DNA of 16,195 nucleotides from Athalassotoga sp049965695 (GCF_049965695.1 NZ_JBMFWB010000029.1:1-16195), one strand, 5' to 3'. Counted from the first letter of the stretch, positions 1 to 7,401 are shown. Notes: a model not told the origin generated them from the letters alone. Program-made: numbers and translations.

Positions 1-42
1 CTACAAAAATTTACAATCATTTTACCAACAATTATTCAAAGA

Positions 43-189
43 TTATTCTTTATGGATCGTTAACGCAACAAAAGTCATGAATGTAATTACAAAAACATTC
101 ATTATAAATATAACATACATATAAATTGAGGCCTTCAAAGTTTTAAGTTTCTTTTCACGATTAATTTTCCTTCGATCTTTTTGGCTCAA
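43..189 (-). CDS. small single-helix membrane protein, possibly frameshifted near its start
   Basis: A 48-residue reading frame too short for routine calling. It begins MSQKDRRKINREKK, giving a strongly basic N-terminus of about 20 residues, followed by a hydrophobic stretch (about residues 21-44, rich in Ile, Val, Phe and Met) and the tail HKE. This is the layout of a one-pass inner-membrane protein with a positive cytoplasmic side. A promoter-like extended -10 (238-246) and a strong Shine-Dalgarno (AAAGGGAGGT on the minus strand, about 209-218) lie upstream. The start is a problem: the well-spaced TTG at 200-202 is one base out of frame and stops after 13 codons, while the in-frame TTG at 187-189 is about 20 bases from the Shine-Dalgarno. 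An in-frame ATT at 196-198 is also possible. Removing one base from the A5 run at 193-197 would give a continuous 52-residue protein. I do not recognise the family. Confidence 0.45.
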   Translation of the reverse strand: MSQKDRRKINREKKLKTLKASIYMYVIFIMNVFVITFMTFVALTIHKE

Positions 190-237
190 TTGAAAAATAC
201 AATTTTTTACCTCCCTTTATCACTCAACATAGGTTGA

Positions 238-246
238 TGTATAACA
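238..246 (-). promoter_or_regulatory. extended -10 promoter for the minus-strand small gene
   Basis: On the minus strand the sequence reads TGTTATACA, that is TG-n-TATACA, an extended -10. It would start transcription near 231, about 15 bases before the strong Shine-Dalgarno at 209-218. No good -35 is visible. It diverges from the era promoter. Confidence 0.45.
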
Positions 247-356
247 CTTTTTAAACTCATAGTTACACTTGATCAAAAAGTGAAATATGAAAAGTGAAGA
301 GTAATGCGTGATGGCTGTAAGCAGAAAAAACAAAGACAAACAGCGATCTTCATGTA

Positions 357-365
357 TGGTATAAT
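357..365 (+). promoter_or_regulatory. extended -10 promoter of era and the pxp operon
   Basis: TGGTATAAT is a perfect extended -10 (TG-n-TATAAT). The start site would fall near 372, leaving a leader of about 19 bases with a GAGGTG Shine-Dalgarno at 381-386. No convincing -35 is present at the usual spacing. Confidence 0.6.
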
Positions 366-390
366 TTTATAAATGTTAGCGAGGTGAAAA

Positions 391-1269
391 GTGAAATCTG
401 GATTTGTATGTGTTGCCGGTGCACCAAGTGTTGGAAAATCGACTTTAGTTAATGCGTTTGTTGGAGAAAAGGTTTCGATAGTTTCCCAAAAGCCTGGCAC
501 AACGCGAAACAGGATAAATGCAATTTTAACATCAGATGATGCTCAAATTATCTTTGTTGATACGCCCGGCATTCACAAACCTCTTCACATGATAGGAAAA
601 TATCTCTTCAAAATAGCGGTCTCCGCCCTTGAAGGAAATGATCTTATACTGTTTGTGATATCTGCAACGCGGGTCGGCAGTGCGGATAAAACTGTTGCTG
701 CAAAAATTAAAGAGTTAAGAACGCCGGTTATAGGTGTTATCAATAAAATGGATATCGCAAATGAAAGTTATTTAAAAGAGGCGAGATCGATCTTTGATGA
801 CTTAGATGCGAAAAATGTTTTTGAGATCTCTGCCATTCAAAATAAAGGCACCGGCATTCTTCTTGAAAGTATCAAATCTATGCTTCCAGAGGGTCCGAAG
901 TATTATCCCGAAAACATCATAACCGATAGACCAACGGCCTTCATGATTTCCGAAATAATAAGAGAAAAAGTTTTTGAATTGACTCATGAAGAAATACCTT
1001 ATTCAAGCGCAGTCGAGATCGATCAAATCGAAGAAGATGATAAGATTACGAAGATATACGCTACCATATTTGTCGAAAGAGACTCGCAAAAGGGTATTGT
1101 ATTGGGTAAAGGTGGCAAAATGATAAAAGAAATTGGCACGCTTGCGAGGAAGGATATAGAATATTTGCTTGATAATCATGTTTTTCTTTCTTTGCATGTG
1201 AAGGTGAAAACAAACTGGACCGAAGATGAAAAAATGCTTGGAAGAATGTTCAGGGAGGAAATAAATTGA
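391..1269 (+). CDS. era: GTPase Era (16S rRNA / 30S assembly)
   Basis: Era is a small GTPase that binds the 3' end of 16S rRNA and helps 30S subunit maturation. The 292-residue length fits the family. Visible GTPase motifs are G1 GAPSVGKS (10-17), the G2 threonines in PGTTRNR (35-41), G3 DTPG (57-60), G4 NKMD (118-121) and a G5-like SA (147-148). The C-terminal third carries a type II KH domain with GKGGKMIKEIG (239-249), which separates Era from other TrmE-Era-EngA GTPases. G1 has Ser where Asn is common in Era (GAPNVGKS), a mild change. The start is GTG with a GAGGTG Shine-Dalgarno. Its TGA overlaps the TTG start of pxpA, so a ribosome-assembly gene heads an operon for 5-oxoproline breakdown. 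Confidence 0.97.
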   Translation: MKSGFVCVAGAPSVGKSTLVNAFVGEKVSIVSQKPGTTRNRINAILTSDDAQIIFVDTPGIHKPLHMIGKYLFKIAVSALEGNDLILFVISATRVGSADKTVAAKIKELRTPVIGVINKMDIANESYLKEARSIFDDLDAKNVFEISAIQNKGTGILLESIKSMLPEGPKYYPENIITDRPTAFMISEIIREKVFELTHEEIPYSSAVEIDQIEEDDKITKIYATIFVERDSQKGIVLGKGGKMIKEIGTLARKDIEYLLDNHVFLSLHVKVKTNWTEDEKMLGRMFREEIN

Positions 1270-1982
1270 TAGATCTGAATTGCGATGCCGGAGAGGGATT
1301 CGGAATTTACAATTTCGGTGCAGACGAACTTATCTTCAAGTACGTTACTTCTGTCAACATTGCCTGCGGTTTTCATGCCGGCGATCCTGATACCATAAAA
1401 AAAACTGTCGATATGGCCGTGAAAAATAACCTTTCGATAGGCGCGCATCCGTCTTTTCCGGACCTTTTAGGCTTTGGAAGAAGAGAAATGAATTTATCTT
1501 ACGATGAGATAAAAAATTATGTGCTTTACCAGATTGGCGCTTTGAACGCTTTCGTCAAGATCTCCGGTCACATGACACACGTCAAACCCCATGGATCCCT
1601 TTACAACATGGCATTCAAAGATACAAAGATCGCCCGTGCCATTGTCGATGCCGTAAAAGCATTCGATTCAAATCTTATAATCGTCGGCCTTCCAAAATCG
1701 GCACTTGTCATGTATGCACTTGAACAGGGCCTTAAAGTTGCACTTGAAGGTTTTGCCGACAGGGCATACAACGATGACGGAACTCTCGTGTCAAGAAATG
1801 TAAAGGGTGCCGTGCTCGAAGATGCAAATGAAATTGCTCAGAGGGCTTTGCGTATGGTTAAAGAAGGAGTTATCAATACGCTTTGCGTTCATTCGGACAC
1901 ACCTAATGCACCGATGATCGTCATGAAAATAAGAGAAACCTTTGACAGATTCGGTGTGGAGGTAAAAGGTCTTGGTAATTGA
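1266..1982 (+). CDS. pxpA: 5-oxoprolinase subunit A (LamB/YcsF family)
   Basis: PxpA is one part of the ATP-dependent 5-oxoprolinase PxpABC, which opens 5-oxoproline (pyroglutamate, a spontaneous by-product of glutamine and glutamate) to L-glutamate. The 238-residue protein has the family blocks DLNCDAGEGFG (3-13), ACGFHAGD (33-40), GAHPSFPDLLGFGRR (59-73) and HVKPHGSLYN (105-114), then the EGFADRAY and HSDTPNA segments near the C-terminus. The fold is a TIM-barrel-like deacetylase relative. The start is TTG, preceded by GGGAGGAAATAAA and overlapping the era stop (ATTGA). pxpB begins inside its 3' end. The unbroken pxpA-B-C order makes the assignment firm. Confidence 0.95.
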   Translation: MIDLNCDAGEGFGIYNFGADELIFKYVTSVNIACGFHAGDPDTIKKTVDMAVKNNLSIGAHPSFPDLLGFGRREMNLSYDEIKNYVLYQIGALNAFVKISGHMTHVKPHGSLYNMAFKDTKIARAIVDAVKAFDSNLIIVGLPKSALVMYALEQGLKVALEGFADRAYNDDGTLVSRNVKGAVLEDANEIAQRALRMVKEGVINTLCVHSDTPNAPMIVMKIRETFDRFGVEVKGLGN

Positions 1983-2640
1983 TACACTCGGCGATAGAGG
2001 ATTAATCCTCAAATTTTCAGATGAAATAAATCAGACTGCGCATCTTTCGGTTATGAAATTTGACAAATTCCTTTTAAATTCCAAAATAGAAGGCGTTATT
2101 GAATGGATTCCATCTTATTCATCGATTACTCTGATTTACAACCCCGAAATCATCAAATACAAATGCTTAATGGAGAAATTAAAAAATTTTGATGAATCTT
2201 CCGTTGATTTTGTCGTTGAGGGGAAAACGGTGGAGATTCCTGTTTTGTACGGAGGCAAATTCGGACCTGACATAGAGTTTGTCGCAAATGTAAACAAAAT
2301 ATCTGTCGAAGATGTTATAAACATTCATTCTGGTGCAAATTACGAAGTCTGGATGATCGGCTTTATGCCAGGTTTTCCTTACCTTTATGGCCTCCCTTCC
2401 ATCATAAACGCTCCGAGATTGAAAAGTCCAAGAAAATTAGTACCATCAGGCAGCGTCGGAATCGCTGGCGGTCAAACGGGCATATATCCCATAGACAGTC
2501 CTGGCGGATGGCAGATAATAGGAAGAACTCCTCTTAAAATCTTCGATGTGAAAAAAGATCCCCCTGTGCTTTTTGATGTCGGAGATAGAGTGAAATTCAT
2601 TCCCATAGATGAAAAAGGATATGAAAAATTGTGTCGATGA
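1972..2640 (+). CDS. pxpB: 5-oxoprolinase subunit B (KipI family)
   Basis: PxpB works with PxpC and PxpA in ATP-dependent hydrolysis of 5-oxoproline. Relatives were first named as the B. subtilis kinase inhibitor KipI and as allophanate hydrolase subunit 1. The 222-residue length is typical. The diagnostic C-terminal domain carries IGFMPGFPYL (129-138) and the Gly-rich block from VPSGSVGIAGGQTG (158-171) through DSPGGWQIIGRT (175-186). The start is TTG at 1972 with a well-placed GGAGGT at 1958-1963; it overlaps the end of pxpA by 11 bases. Its TGA overlaps an ATG of pxpC (ATGA), so the three subunits are probably made by coupled translation. Confidence 0.95.
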   Translation: MVIDTLGDRGLILKFSDEINQTAHLSVMKFDKFLLNSKIEGVIEWIPSYSSITLIYNPEIIKYKCLMEKLKNFDESSVDFVVEGKTVEIPVLYGGKFGPDIEFVANVNKISVEDVINIHSGANYEVWMIGFMPGFPYLYGLPSIINAPRLKSPRKLVPSGSVGIAGGQTGIYPIDSPGGWQIIGRTPLKIFDVKKDPPVLFDVGDRVKFIPIDEKGYEKLCR

Positions 2641-3620
2641 TGGTCAAAAATCCCGGATTGCTTTCAACAGTTCAGGATATGGGCAGATTTGGCTTTCAAA
2701 GGTATGGAATTCCACAATCGGGACCGATGGACGATCTTTCATTCAGAATTGCCAACTTACTTGTCGGAAATGGTAAAAATGAAAGTACGATAGAGATAAC
2801 AGGCGGGATTTTCGAAAGTGTCTTCGATGACGATCGCACAATCGCAATTTGCGGTGGCGATCCTGTGGCAACGATCAACAACCATGAAATTGCACCATGG
2901 TGCAGCATCGACGTGAAAGACGGAGATGTGCTTAGACTTTCAGGAATGAAAAATGGCTTCAGGGTTTATCTTGCGATCGGCGGGGGAGTGAAAGTCGAAA
3001 AAATTTTTAAAAGCAAATCGACATGTCTGCCGGCCAAATTTGGCGGATTCAAGGGCAGAAAGTTGATTGCAGGCGATTTGATAGCATTTGAAGATAGTCA
3101 TTTGAAGGTAAAACATGAGATGAATCGTGTTTTTGAAGAAACCACGAAGATCAGGGTAATTGGTGGACCTCAATGGGGATATTTGAAAAATGACGGTGAA
3201 TTTTTAAATTCTAAATATAAAATAACGTCTGACAGCGATAGGACCGGATACAGACTTGATGGGCCAAAATTGGTTCTTGACCGTTACGATATAGTCTCGG
3301 AAGGTGTTGCGAATGGTACAATTCAGGTAGCCGGTAATGGTCTTCCAATCATCATGATGGTCGATCATCAGACAACGGGAGGATATCCGAAAATAGCAAA
3401 TGTGATATCCGTGGATATACCAATACTTGGTCAAAAAAAGCCGGATGACGAAATAGAATTTCAATTGATAGATGTTGAGATGGCGAGAGAACTTTATGTT
3501 GAAAGGGAAAGATGGTTGAGATCCGTCGAATACGATCTAAAATCCGGAGAATCGAAATCTTATTTTGTAAAGGTCAACGGTTCACAATTCAACGTTGAGG
3601 TGAAAGAGAAAGATGAATGA
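2631..3620 (+). CDS. pxpC: 5-oxoprolinase subunit C (KipA / biotin-dependent carboxyltransferase family)
   Basis: PxpC is the third subunit of the ATP-dependent 5-oxoprolinase and is related to the carboxyltransferase part of urea carboxylase. Conserved blocks are LSTVQDMGRFGFQRYGIPQS (11-30) followed by GPMDD, CGGDPVA (74-80), SDSDRTGYRLDGPKL (200-214), SEGVANGTIQVAGNGLPI (223-240) and DHQTTGGYPKIA (245-256). The start could be GTG at 2631 (AAGGAT about 10 bases upstream) or the ATG at 2637 that forms ATGA with the pxpB stop; the protein is then 329 or 327 residues. After the conserved body there is a tail with YFVKVNGSQFNVEVKEK (311-327), which resembles the first strands of a biotin carboxyl carrier domain (V-NG-x-x-x-V-x-V), but no biotin-bearing domain follows. 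Confidence 0.94.
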   Translation: MSMMVKNPGLLSTVQDMGRFGFQRYGIPQSGPMDDLSFRIANLLVGNGKNESTIEITGGIFESVFDDDRTIAICGGDPVATINNHEIAPWCSIDVKDGDVLRLSGMKNGFRVYLAIGGGVKVEKIFKSKSTCLPAKFGGFKGRKLIAGDLIAFEDSHLKVKHEMNRVFEETTKIRVIGGPQWGYLKNDGEFLNSKYKITSDSDRTGYRLDGPKLVLDRYDIVSEGVANGTIQVAGNGLPIIMMVDHQTTGGYPKIANVISVDIPILGQKKPDDEIEFQLIDVEMARELYVERERWLRSVEYDLKSGESKSYFVKVNGSQFNVEVKEKDE

Positions 3621-3716
3621 AAATTACGTGGCCGTAATCGGAGACATAAATTCGGTGCAAGATCGGTACCTGACGAATTTGAGATTGAAAAATTTTTGGA
3701 AGAGGTGAAAGAATGA
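3613..3716 (+). pseudogene. remnant of a pfkB-type sugar/nucleoside kinase (psuK-like), internally deleted
   Basis: The short frame from the ATG at 3613 reads MNENYVAVIGDINS, which matches the opening beta strand of PfkB/ribokinase-family kinases (VxVIGDIN). It then runs into unlikely sequence and stops at 3708 (31 residues). In the next frame, from about 3649 to the TGA at 3714-3716, the sequence reads KFGARSVPDEFEIEKFLEE and ends VKE. This resembles the end of ribokinase-family proteins (GAxxSVPxxxEIxxFL). That TGA overlaps the psuG ATG (ATGA), as for a real upstream gene. The simplest reading is a kinase gene that lost about 250-280 codons, leaving both ends out of frame. PsuK kinases commonly neighbour PsuG, which fits. 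Alternatives are a small real 31-residue peptide, or a chance likeness over a short span. Confidence 0.5.
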
Positions 3717-4612
3717 ACGATTTTTTGGATCTTTCTTTAAAAGTAAAAGAGGCGATAAAATCGCACATGCCAATTGTTGCGCTTGAATCGACCATAATCT
3801 CCCATGGCATGCCATATCCCACGAACGTACAAACTGCCAAAACGCTCGAGAAGATAATCGAAGATAACGGCGCTGTCCCTGCCACCATAGCGGTCATAAA
3901 GGGACGCATAAAGGTAGGCCTTGACGATGATGAACTTGAATACATGGCAACCAAAAAAGGCATTTTAAAACTCAGTAGGATGGATTTGCCTTACGCCGTT
4001 GCGAATGGATTTGACGGTGCCACAACGGTTGCTGCCACCATGATCTGCGCCAACATGGCCGGAATAAAGGTCTTTGCAACGGGGGGCGTTGGAGGGGTAC
4101 ACAGAGGTGTTGTTGATACCTTCGATATTTCTGCAGATCTTTTTGAACTTTCCAAGACGCCGGTAATTGTGGTCTCGGCAGGAGTCAAATCCATACTTGA
4201 CATTCCAAAAACTCTTGAAGTGCTTGAAACTTTGGGTGTGACGGTCGTGGGATACAAAACGGATGATTTTCCATCATTTTATTCTCAAAAGAGCGAGTCT
4301 AAACTTTACATGCGTGCAGATAACCCAAAAGCGGTAGCGCAGATTTTCAAGGCAAAATTGGCGTTGGGTCTTGAAGGAGGCATGCTTGTCGCAAATCCAA
4401 TAGAAAAGTCCAAAGAGATTCCTCATGAAATCATAGATAAAGCGATAAATATCGCACTTGAAGAGGCAAACAGGCTCGGCATTCACGGAAAAGATGTTAC
4501 GCCATTTTTACTTGCGCATATCGTTGAATATGTTCCGAAAGCCCTTGAAGCAAATGTCGAACTCGCTAAATCGAATGCCGCTTTGGCCGCAATGATATCT
4601 AAATCAATTTGA
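3713..4612 (+). CDS. psuG: pseudouridine-5'-phosphate glycosidase
   Basis: PsuG reversibly splits the C-glycosidic bond of pseudouridine 5'-phosphate to uracil and ribose 5-phosphate, a step in salvage of pseudouridine from RNA. The 299-residue length is usual for the family (indigoidine synthase A-like fold). Visible blocks are IVALESTIISHGMPYPTN (21-38), with Glu25 at the catalytic Glu position, KLSRMDLPYA (86-95) with the likely Schiff-base Lys86, FATGGVGGVHRG, DISADLFEL, VVSAGVKSILDIPKTLEVLE and, near the end, KDVTPFLL. The Shine-Dalgarno GAGGTGA lies at 3702-3708. The usual partner kinase is not intact upstream, so pseudouridine would need phosphorylation by another enzyme, or PsuG acts in the reverse or on imported nucleotide. 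A terminator follows at 4693. Confidence 0.95.
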   Translation: MNDFLDLSLKVKEAIKSHMPIVALESTIISHGMPYPTNVQTAKTLEKIIEDNGAVPATIAVIKGRIKVGLDDDELEYMATKKGILKLSRMDLPYAVANGFDGATTVAATMICANMAGIKVFATGGVGGVHRGVVDTFDISADLFELSKTPVIVVSAGVKSILDIPKTLEVLETLGVTVVGYKTDDFPSFYSQKSESKLYMRADNPKAVAQIFKAKLALGLEGGMLVANPIEKSKEIPHEIIDKAINIALEEANRLGIHGKDVTPFLLAHIVEYVPKALEANVELAKSNAALAAMISKSI

Positions 4613-4692
4613 AACCAAAAATTCTTTGAACAAAATTAAATGGCTTTCGTCTAAGTAAGTGAAATACCCCCCTATCCCCCTTAATTATACAA

Positions 4693-4726
4693 AAGGGCCC
4701 CTTATTAGGGCCCTTATTTTTATTTA
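4693..4726 (+). terminator. intrinsic terminator after psuG
   Basis: Perfect 8-bp stem AAGGGCCC (4693-4700) and GGGCCCTT (4708-4715) with a 7-base loop, followed by an AT-rich tail with runs of T. It closes the era-pxp-psuG unit. Confidence 0.9.
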
Positions 4727-4728
4727 TA

Positions 4729-4737
4729 TGGTAAAAT
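4729..4737 (+). promoter_or_regulatory. extended -10 promoter of purB-purA
   Basis: TGGTAAAAT, preceded by TA as in the era promoter, forms an extended -10 directly after the psuG terminator. Transcription would begin near 4744, just before the purine-rich ribosome site at about 4751-4763. Confidence 0.5.
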
Positions 4738-4767
4738 CGTATTGTTTTGCGAGAGGGAAGTGAGATC

Positions 4768-6051
4768 ATGATAGACAGATATACACCGGAATGTATGAAA
4801 AAATTGTGGTCTGATGAGGCAAGATACGAAAGATGGCTTAAAGTAGAGTTTGCCGTTATGGAATCTTACGAAGCATACGGACTTATTCCAAAAGGATATT
4901 CTGATCTTGCAAAGAAAAACGCCATTTTAGACGATGAGAAAATTTCTGAAGTTGAAGCACAGGTTGGTCACGATGTCATAAGTTTTGTAAAAGTCGCAAC
5001 ATCCAAGATGGGAGATGAAGCGAGATATTTTCATTATGGACTTACCTCTTCGGATGTCGTGGACACGGCTTTTTCAATGGCGATCGTTGAATCTGCGAAG
5101 CAAATAATTTCGAAGATCGATGATCTTATGAATTCGACTTTCACGCTCGCACAACGATACAAACATACACCTGTAATTGGAAGAACCCACGGTGTTCACG
5201 CGGAGCCGACAACTTTTGGGCTTAAAGTGCTGAACTGGTATGACGGCATATCGAGAGGGAAAGAAAGGCTGACGGCGGAGATAAAAAAAATAGGAATTGG
5301 TAAAATTTCAGGCGCTGTCGGTAATTATGCCAATGTACCTCCTGAAATTGAAAAACTTACCTGTGAAAAACTTGGTCTTGCACCGGCAAACATATCAACA
5401 CAGATCCTGCCGAGGGATCTTCATGCAAGTTATATCACCGCACTTGCCATAATCGGGAGCGAGTTTGAGCGAATAGCAATCGAGATAAGAAATCTTCAAA
5501 GGACCGAGATAAGAGAGGTACAAGAACCATTCACAAAGACACAAAGAGGATCGAGTGCCATGCCACACAAGAAAAATCCCGTGAATTGCGAAAGAATAGC
5601 CGGCCTTTCGAGGATCATAAGGGGATACGCTTTATCGGCGATGGAAGATATTTCACTTTGGCACGAAAGGGACATCTCTCATTCTTCGGTCGAGCGTGTG
5701 ATCTTTCCGGACGCAACATCTTTAATTTATTTCATGGCCGAAGAACTCAACAGGATGATAAAAGGTCTCGTTGTAGATGAGAAAAGGATGAGATCGAACA
5801 TATACATGACGGGTGGCCTTGTGTTTTCAGAAAGAGTTTTACTTAAACTCATAGAAAATGGCATGAGTCGTGAAGAGGCATATCTAATAGTTCAAAAAGC
5901 TTCCATGAAGGTGTGGAATAACGAATCTGCAACTCTGAAGGAGGCTCTCGGAGCGTACGTTGGAGATATCAACCTGGACGATGCCTTTGATCTTTCTTAT
6001 TACTTAAAACATGTCGATGATATCTTTAAAAGATTTGAAGGGAGGAATTGA
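4768..6051 (+). CDS. purB: adenylosuccinate lyase
   Basis: PurB catalyses two beta-eliminations of fumarate: SAICAR to AICAR in IMP synthesis and adenylosuccinate to AMP. With the ATG at 4768 the protein is 427 residues and opens MIDRYTPECMKKLW, a typical family N-terminus; a TTG at 4747 is rejected because the ribosome site GAGAGGGAAGTGAG lies between it and the ATG. Motifs of the fumarase/aspartase superfamily are TSSDVVDTA (93-101), GRTHGVHAEPTTFG (138-151, with His141) and the signature SSAMPHKKNP (262-271), whose serine loop provides the catalytic base. It is followed by purA, so the two steps of the adenylosuccinate branch are made together. Confidence 0.97.
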   Translation: MIDRYTPECMKKLWSDEARYERWLKVEFAVMESYEAYGLIPKGYSDLAKKNAILDDEKISEVEAQVGHDVISFVKVATSKMGDEARYFHYGLTSSDVVDTAFSMAIVESAKQIISKIDDLMNSTFTLAQRYKHTPVIGRTHGVHAEPTTFGLKVLNWYDGISRGKERLTAEIKKIGIGKISGAVGNYANVPPEIEKLTCEKLGLAPANISTQILPRDLHASYITALAIIGSEFERIAIEIRNLQRTEIREVQEPFTKTQRGSSAMPHKKNPVNCERIAGLSRIIRGYALSAMEDISLWHERDISHSSVERVIFPDATSLIYFMAEELNRMIKGLVVDEKRMRSNIYMTGGLVFSERVLLKLIENGMSREEAYLIVQKASMKVWNNESATLKEALGAYVGDINLDDAFDLSYYLKHVDDIFKRFEGRN

Positions 6052-6052
6052 A

Positions 6053-7207
6053 TTGGATTCGATAGTTGTGGGATTACAATGGGGAGACGAAGGAAAAGGG
6101 AAGGTCGTTCAAAAACTTTCAAGATCGCACAAATGGATCGTCAGATTTTCTGGCGGACCAAACGCAGGTCATACAGTTTATCATGGAAACACAAAAATGG
6201 TTCACCATTTACTTCCGTCAGGCACGAATGAAAATTTTCTTTTCATAAGTCGCGGTACCCTTGTTGACCTCGAAACTTTAAATTCTGAAATAAAAGAAAT
6301 CTCAAAGATATATCCCGATATCAAAGAAAGATTGTTTGTGTCACCCTATTGCAGGGTCATAACGCCTATTGAAAAATGGCAGGATGGGGCTATTGAAAAA
6401 ACAAAAGGCAAAAATTCCGTCGGTACAACGGGACGCGGAATCGGACCTACGGTTTCAAATGACGCAAACAGGGTGGGCATCCGCCTCTTTGACCTTTTCG
6501 ATCAGAATCATCTGAAAGAAAAAGTTGATTTGCTTGCTGAAATATCCAATTTTGGAGATCAATCCATTGCAGATGAACTTTTGAGCCAGTTTGAAAAGAT
6601 AAAAGACAGGGTTTTAGATCCAAAAGTTGAAGGTCAAATTTTGTTCGAAGGAACGCAAGGCATAATGTTAGATCCGATGTACGGAACTTACCCTTACGTG
6701 ACGTCAACTCCAACGATACCTTCATTTGCGTTTTACGGATCGGGACTGAAATCCGAAAAATACGAAGTCTGGGGTGTTTTCAAAGCATACACCACACGTG
6801 TTGGATCAGGTCCATTTCCGACAGAGATTTTTGGAGAGGCCGGAGACGATCTCAGAAAAAGGGGTTCGGAATTTGGCGCCACAACCGGAAGGCCAAGAAG
6901 ATGCGGGTGGATAGATTTTCCGCAACTTGAATACGCATCCAACGTTTCAAATGTAGATCATCTTGTCATGACAAAGTCGGACGTACTAAATGGCCTTGAA
7001 AAAGTTGGCGTGTGCATTTCTTACGATAAAAAAATCATTCCATACGATCTTGGAAGTTTGAAACCAACGATTGAGTATGTAAAAGGATGGAAAAATCTGG
7101 AAAGTTCGGAGTTTGCAGATTTCATTTCAGCCATAGAACATCACGTCAGGCGGCGCATTAAATACGTATCTTACGGACCGTCCGAGGAAGAAATTTTTCA
7201 AAGGTGA
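6053..7207 (+). CDS. purA: adenylosuccinate synthetase
   Basis: PurA joins IMP and aspartate using GTP to give adenylosuccinate, the substrate of the upstream purB. The TTG at 6053 is chosen because GGGAGGA (6040-6046) stands 6 bases before it and the protein then opens MDSIVVGLQWGDEGKGK, matching the conserved N-terminus. Motifs are WGDEGKGK (10-17), GGPNAGHT (34-41), GTTGRGIGP (124-132), FEGTQG (198-203) and GATTGRPRRCGW (275-286). At 384 residues it is shorter than the roughly 430 of E. coli PurA; the shortening is spread through the middle and end, and the catalytic motifs remain, so I see it as a compact but functional form. The TGA of purB ends one base before its start codon. Confidence 0.96.
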   Translation: MDSIVVGLQWGDEGKGKVVQKLSRSHKWIVRFSGGPNAGHTVYHGNTKMVHHLLPSGTNENFLFISRGTLVDLETLNSEIKEISKIYPDIKERLFVSPYCRVITPIEKWQDGAIEKTKGKNSVGTTGRGIGPTVSNDANRVGIRLFDLFDQNHLKEKVDLLAEISNFGDQSIADELLSQFEKIKDRVLDPKVEGQILFEGTQGIMLDPMYGTYPYVTSTPTIPSFAFYGSGLKSEKYEVWGVFKAYTTRVGSGPFPTEIFGEAGDDLRKRGSEFGATTGRPRRCGWIDFPQLEYASNVSNVDHLVMTKSDVLNGLEKVGVCISYDKKIIPYDLGSLKPTIEYVKGWKNLESSEFADFISAIEHHVRRRIKYVSYGPSEEEIFQR

Positions 7208-7215
7208 AATCTAAA

Positions 7216-7300
7216 TTCAGCGCGTAGATCGTAGCGGAATGACATCATGCTCTCCGCCGCGAGCCACCTACCGTTTGCCATATGCCATTCGCCATTATAT
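7216..7300 (+). repeat. structured GC-richer intergenic element, probable dispersed repeat remnant
   Basis: The gap between purA and the osmC-like gene holds a block unlike its AT-rich surroundings. It has a nested inverted repeat: GCGGA (7234-7238) pairs with TCCGC (7253-7257), and inside it ATGA pairs with TCAT (7239-7248). After CCGCGAGCCACCTACC come three near-tandem heptamers, GCCATAT, GCCATTC and GCCATTA (about 7277-7297). There is no reading frame of note. Its composition suggests a remnant of a multicopy intergenic repeat; the hairpin may also act on the 3' end of the purB-purA message, which has no other terminator. Confidence 0.4.
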
Positions 7301-7376
7301 ATAAATGTAACTGATGATTTATGAATTGTGGTGAAAGAATTCACAAATAAAACAAAAACATTTAACCATGAGATTG

Positions 7377-7382
7377 TAAAAT
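7377..7382 (+). promoter_or_regulatory. possible -10 element for the OsmC-like gene
   Basis: TAAAAT, directly preceded by TTG, lies 19 bases before the start codon. The -35 is not recognisable. The rest of 7301-7376 shows no other clear signal. Confidence 0.3.
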
Positions 7383-7401
7383 TTAAGTGGAGGTGGAAAA
7401 T

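Noticed and set aside
1..24. Minus-strand ATG at 18-20 running off the left edge
   Set aside because: Only six or so codons are visible and no ribosome site precedes it.
270..300. Short A/G-rich near-repeats (AAAGTGAA units) upstream of era
   Set aside because: The units are imperfect and few, and the composition alone explains them; not enough for a repeat call.
3589..3963. 124-residue minus-strand frame across the pxpC-psuG junction
   Set aside because: It lies opposite psuG and pxpC, whose products have clear family motifs, and shows no ribosome site or recognisable domain.
4667..4697. C-rich tract that could pair with the left arm of the psuG terminator (CCCTT with AAGGG), as an anti-terminator
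   Set aside because: The competing stem is only 5 bp against an 8-bp GC-rich terminator, and purB has its own promoter after it, so no switch is needed.
6011..6052. Longer purA starting inside purB
   Set aside because: The family N-terminus begins at the TTG at 6053, which has an ideally placed GGGAGGA; the extension MSMISLKDLKGGIE is purB sequence in another frame.
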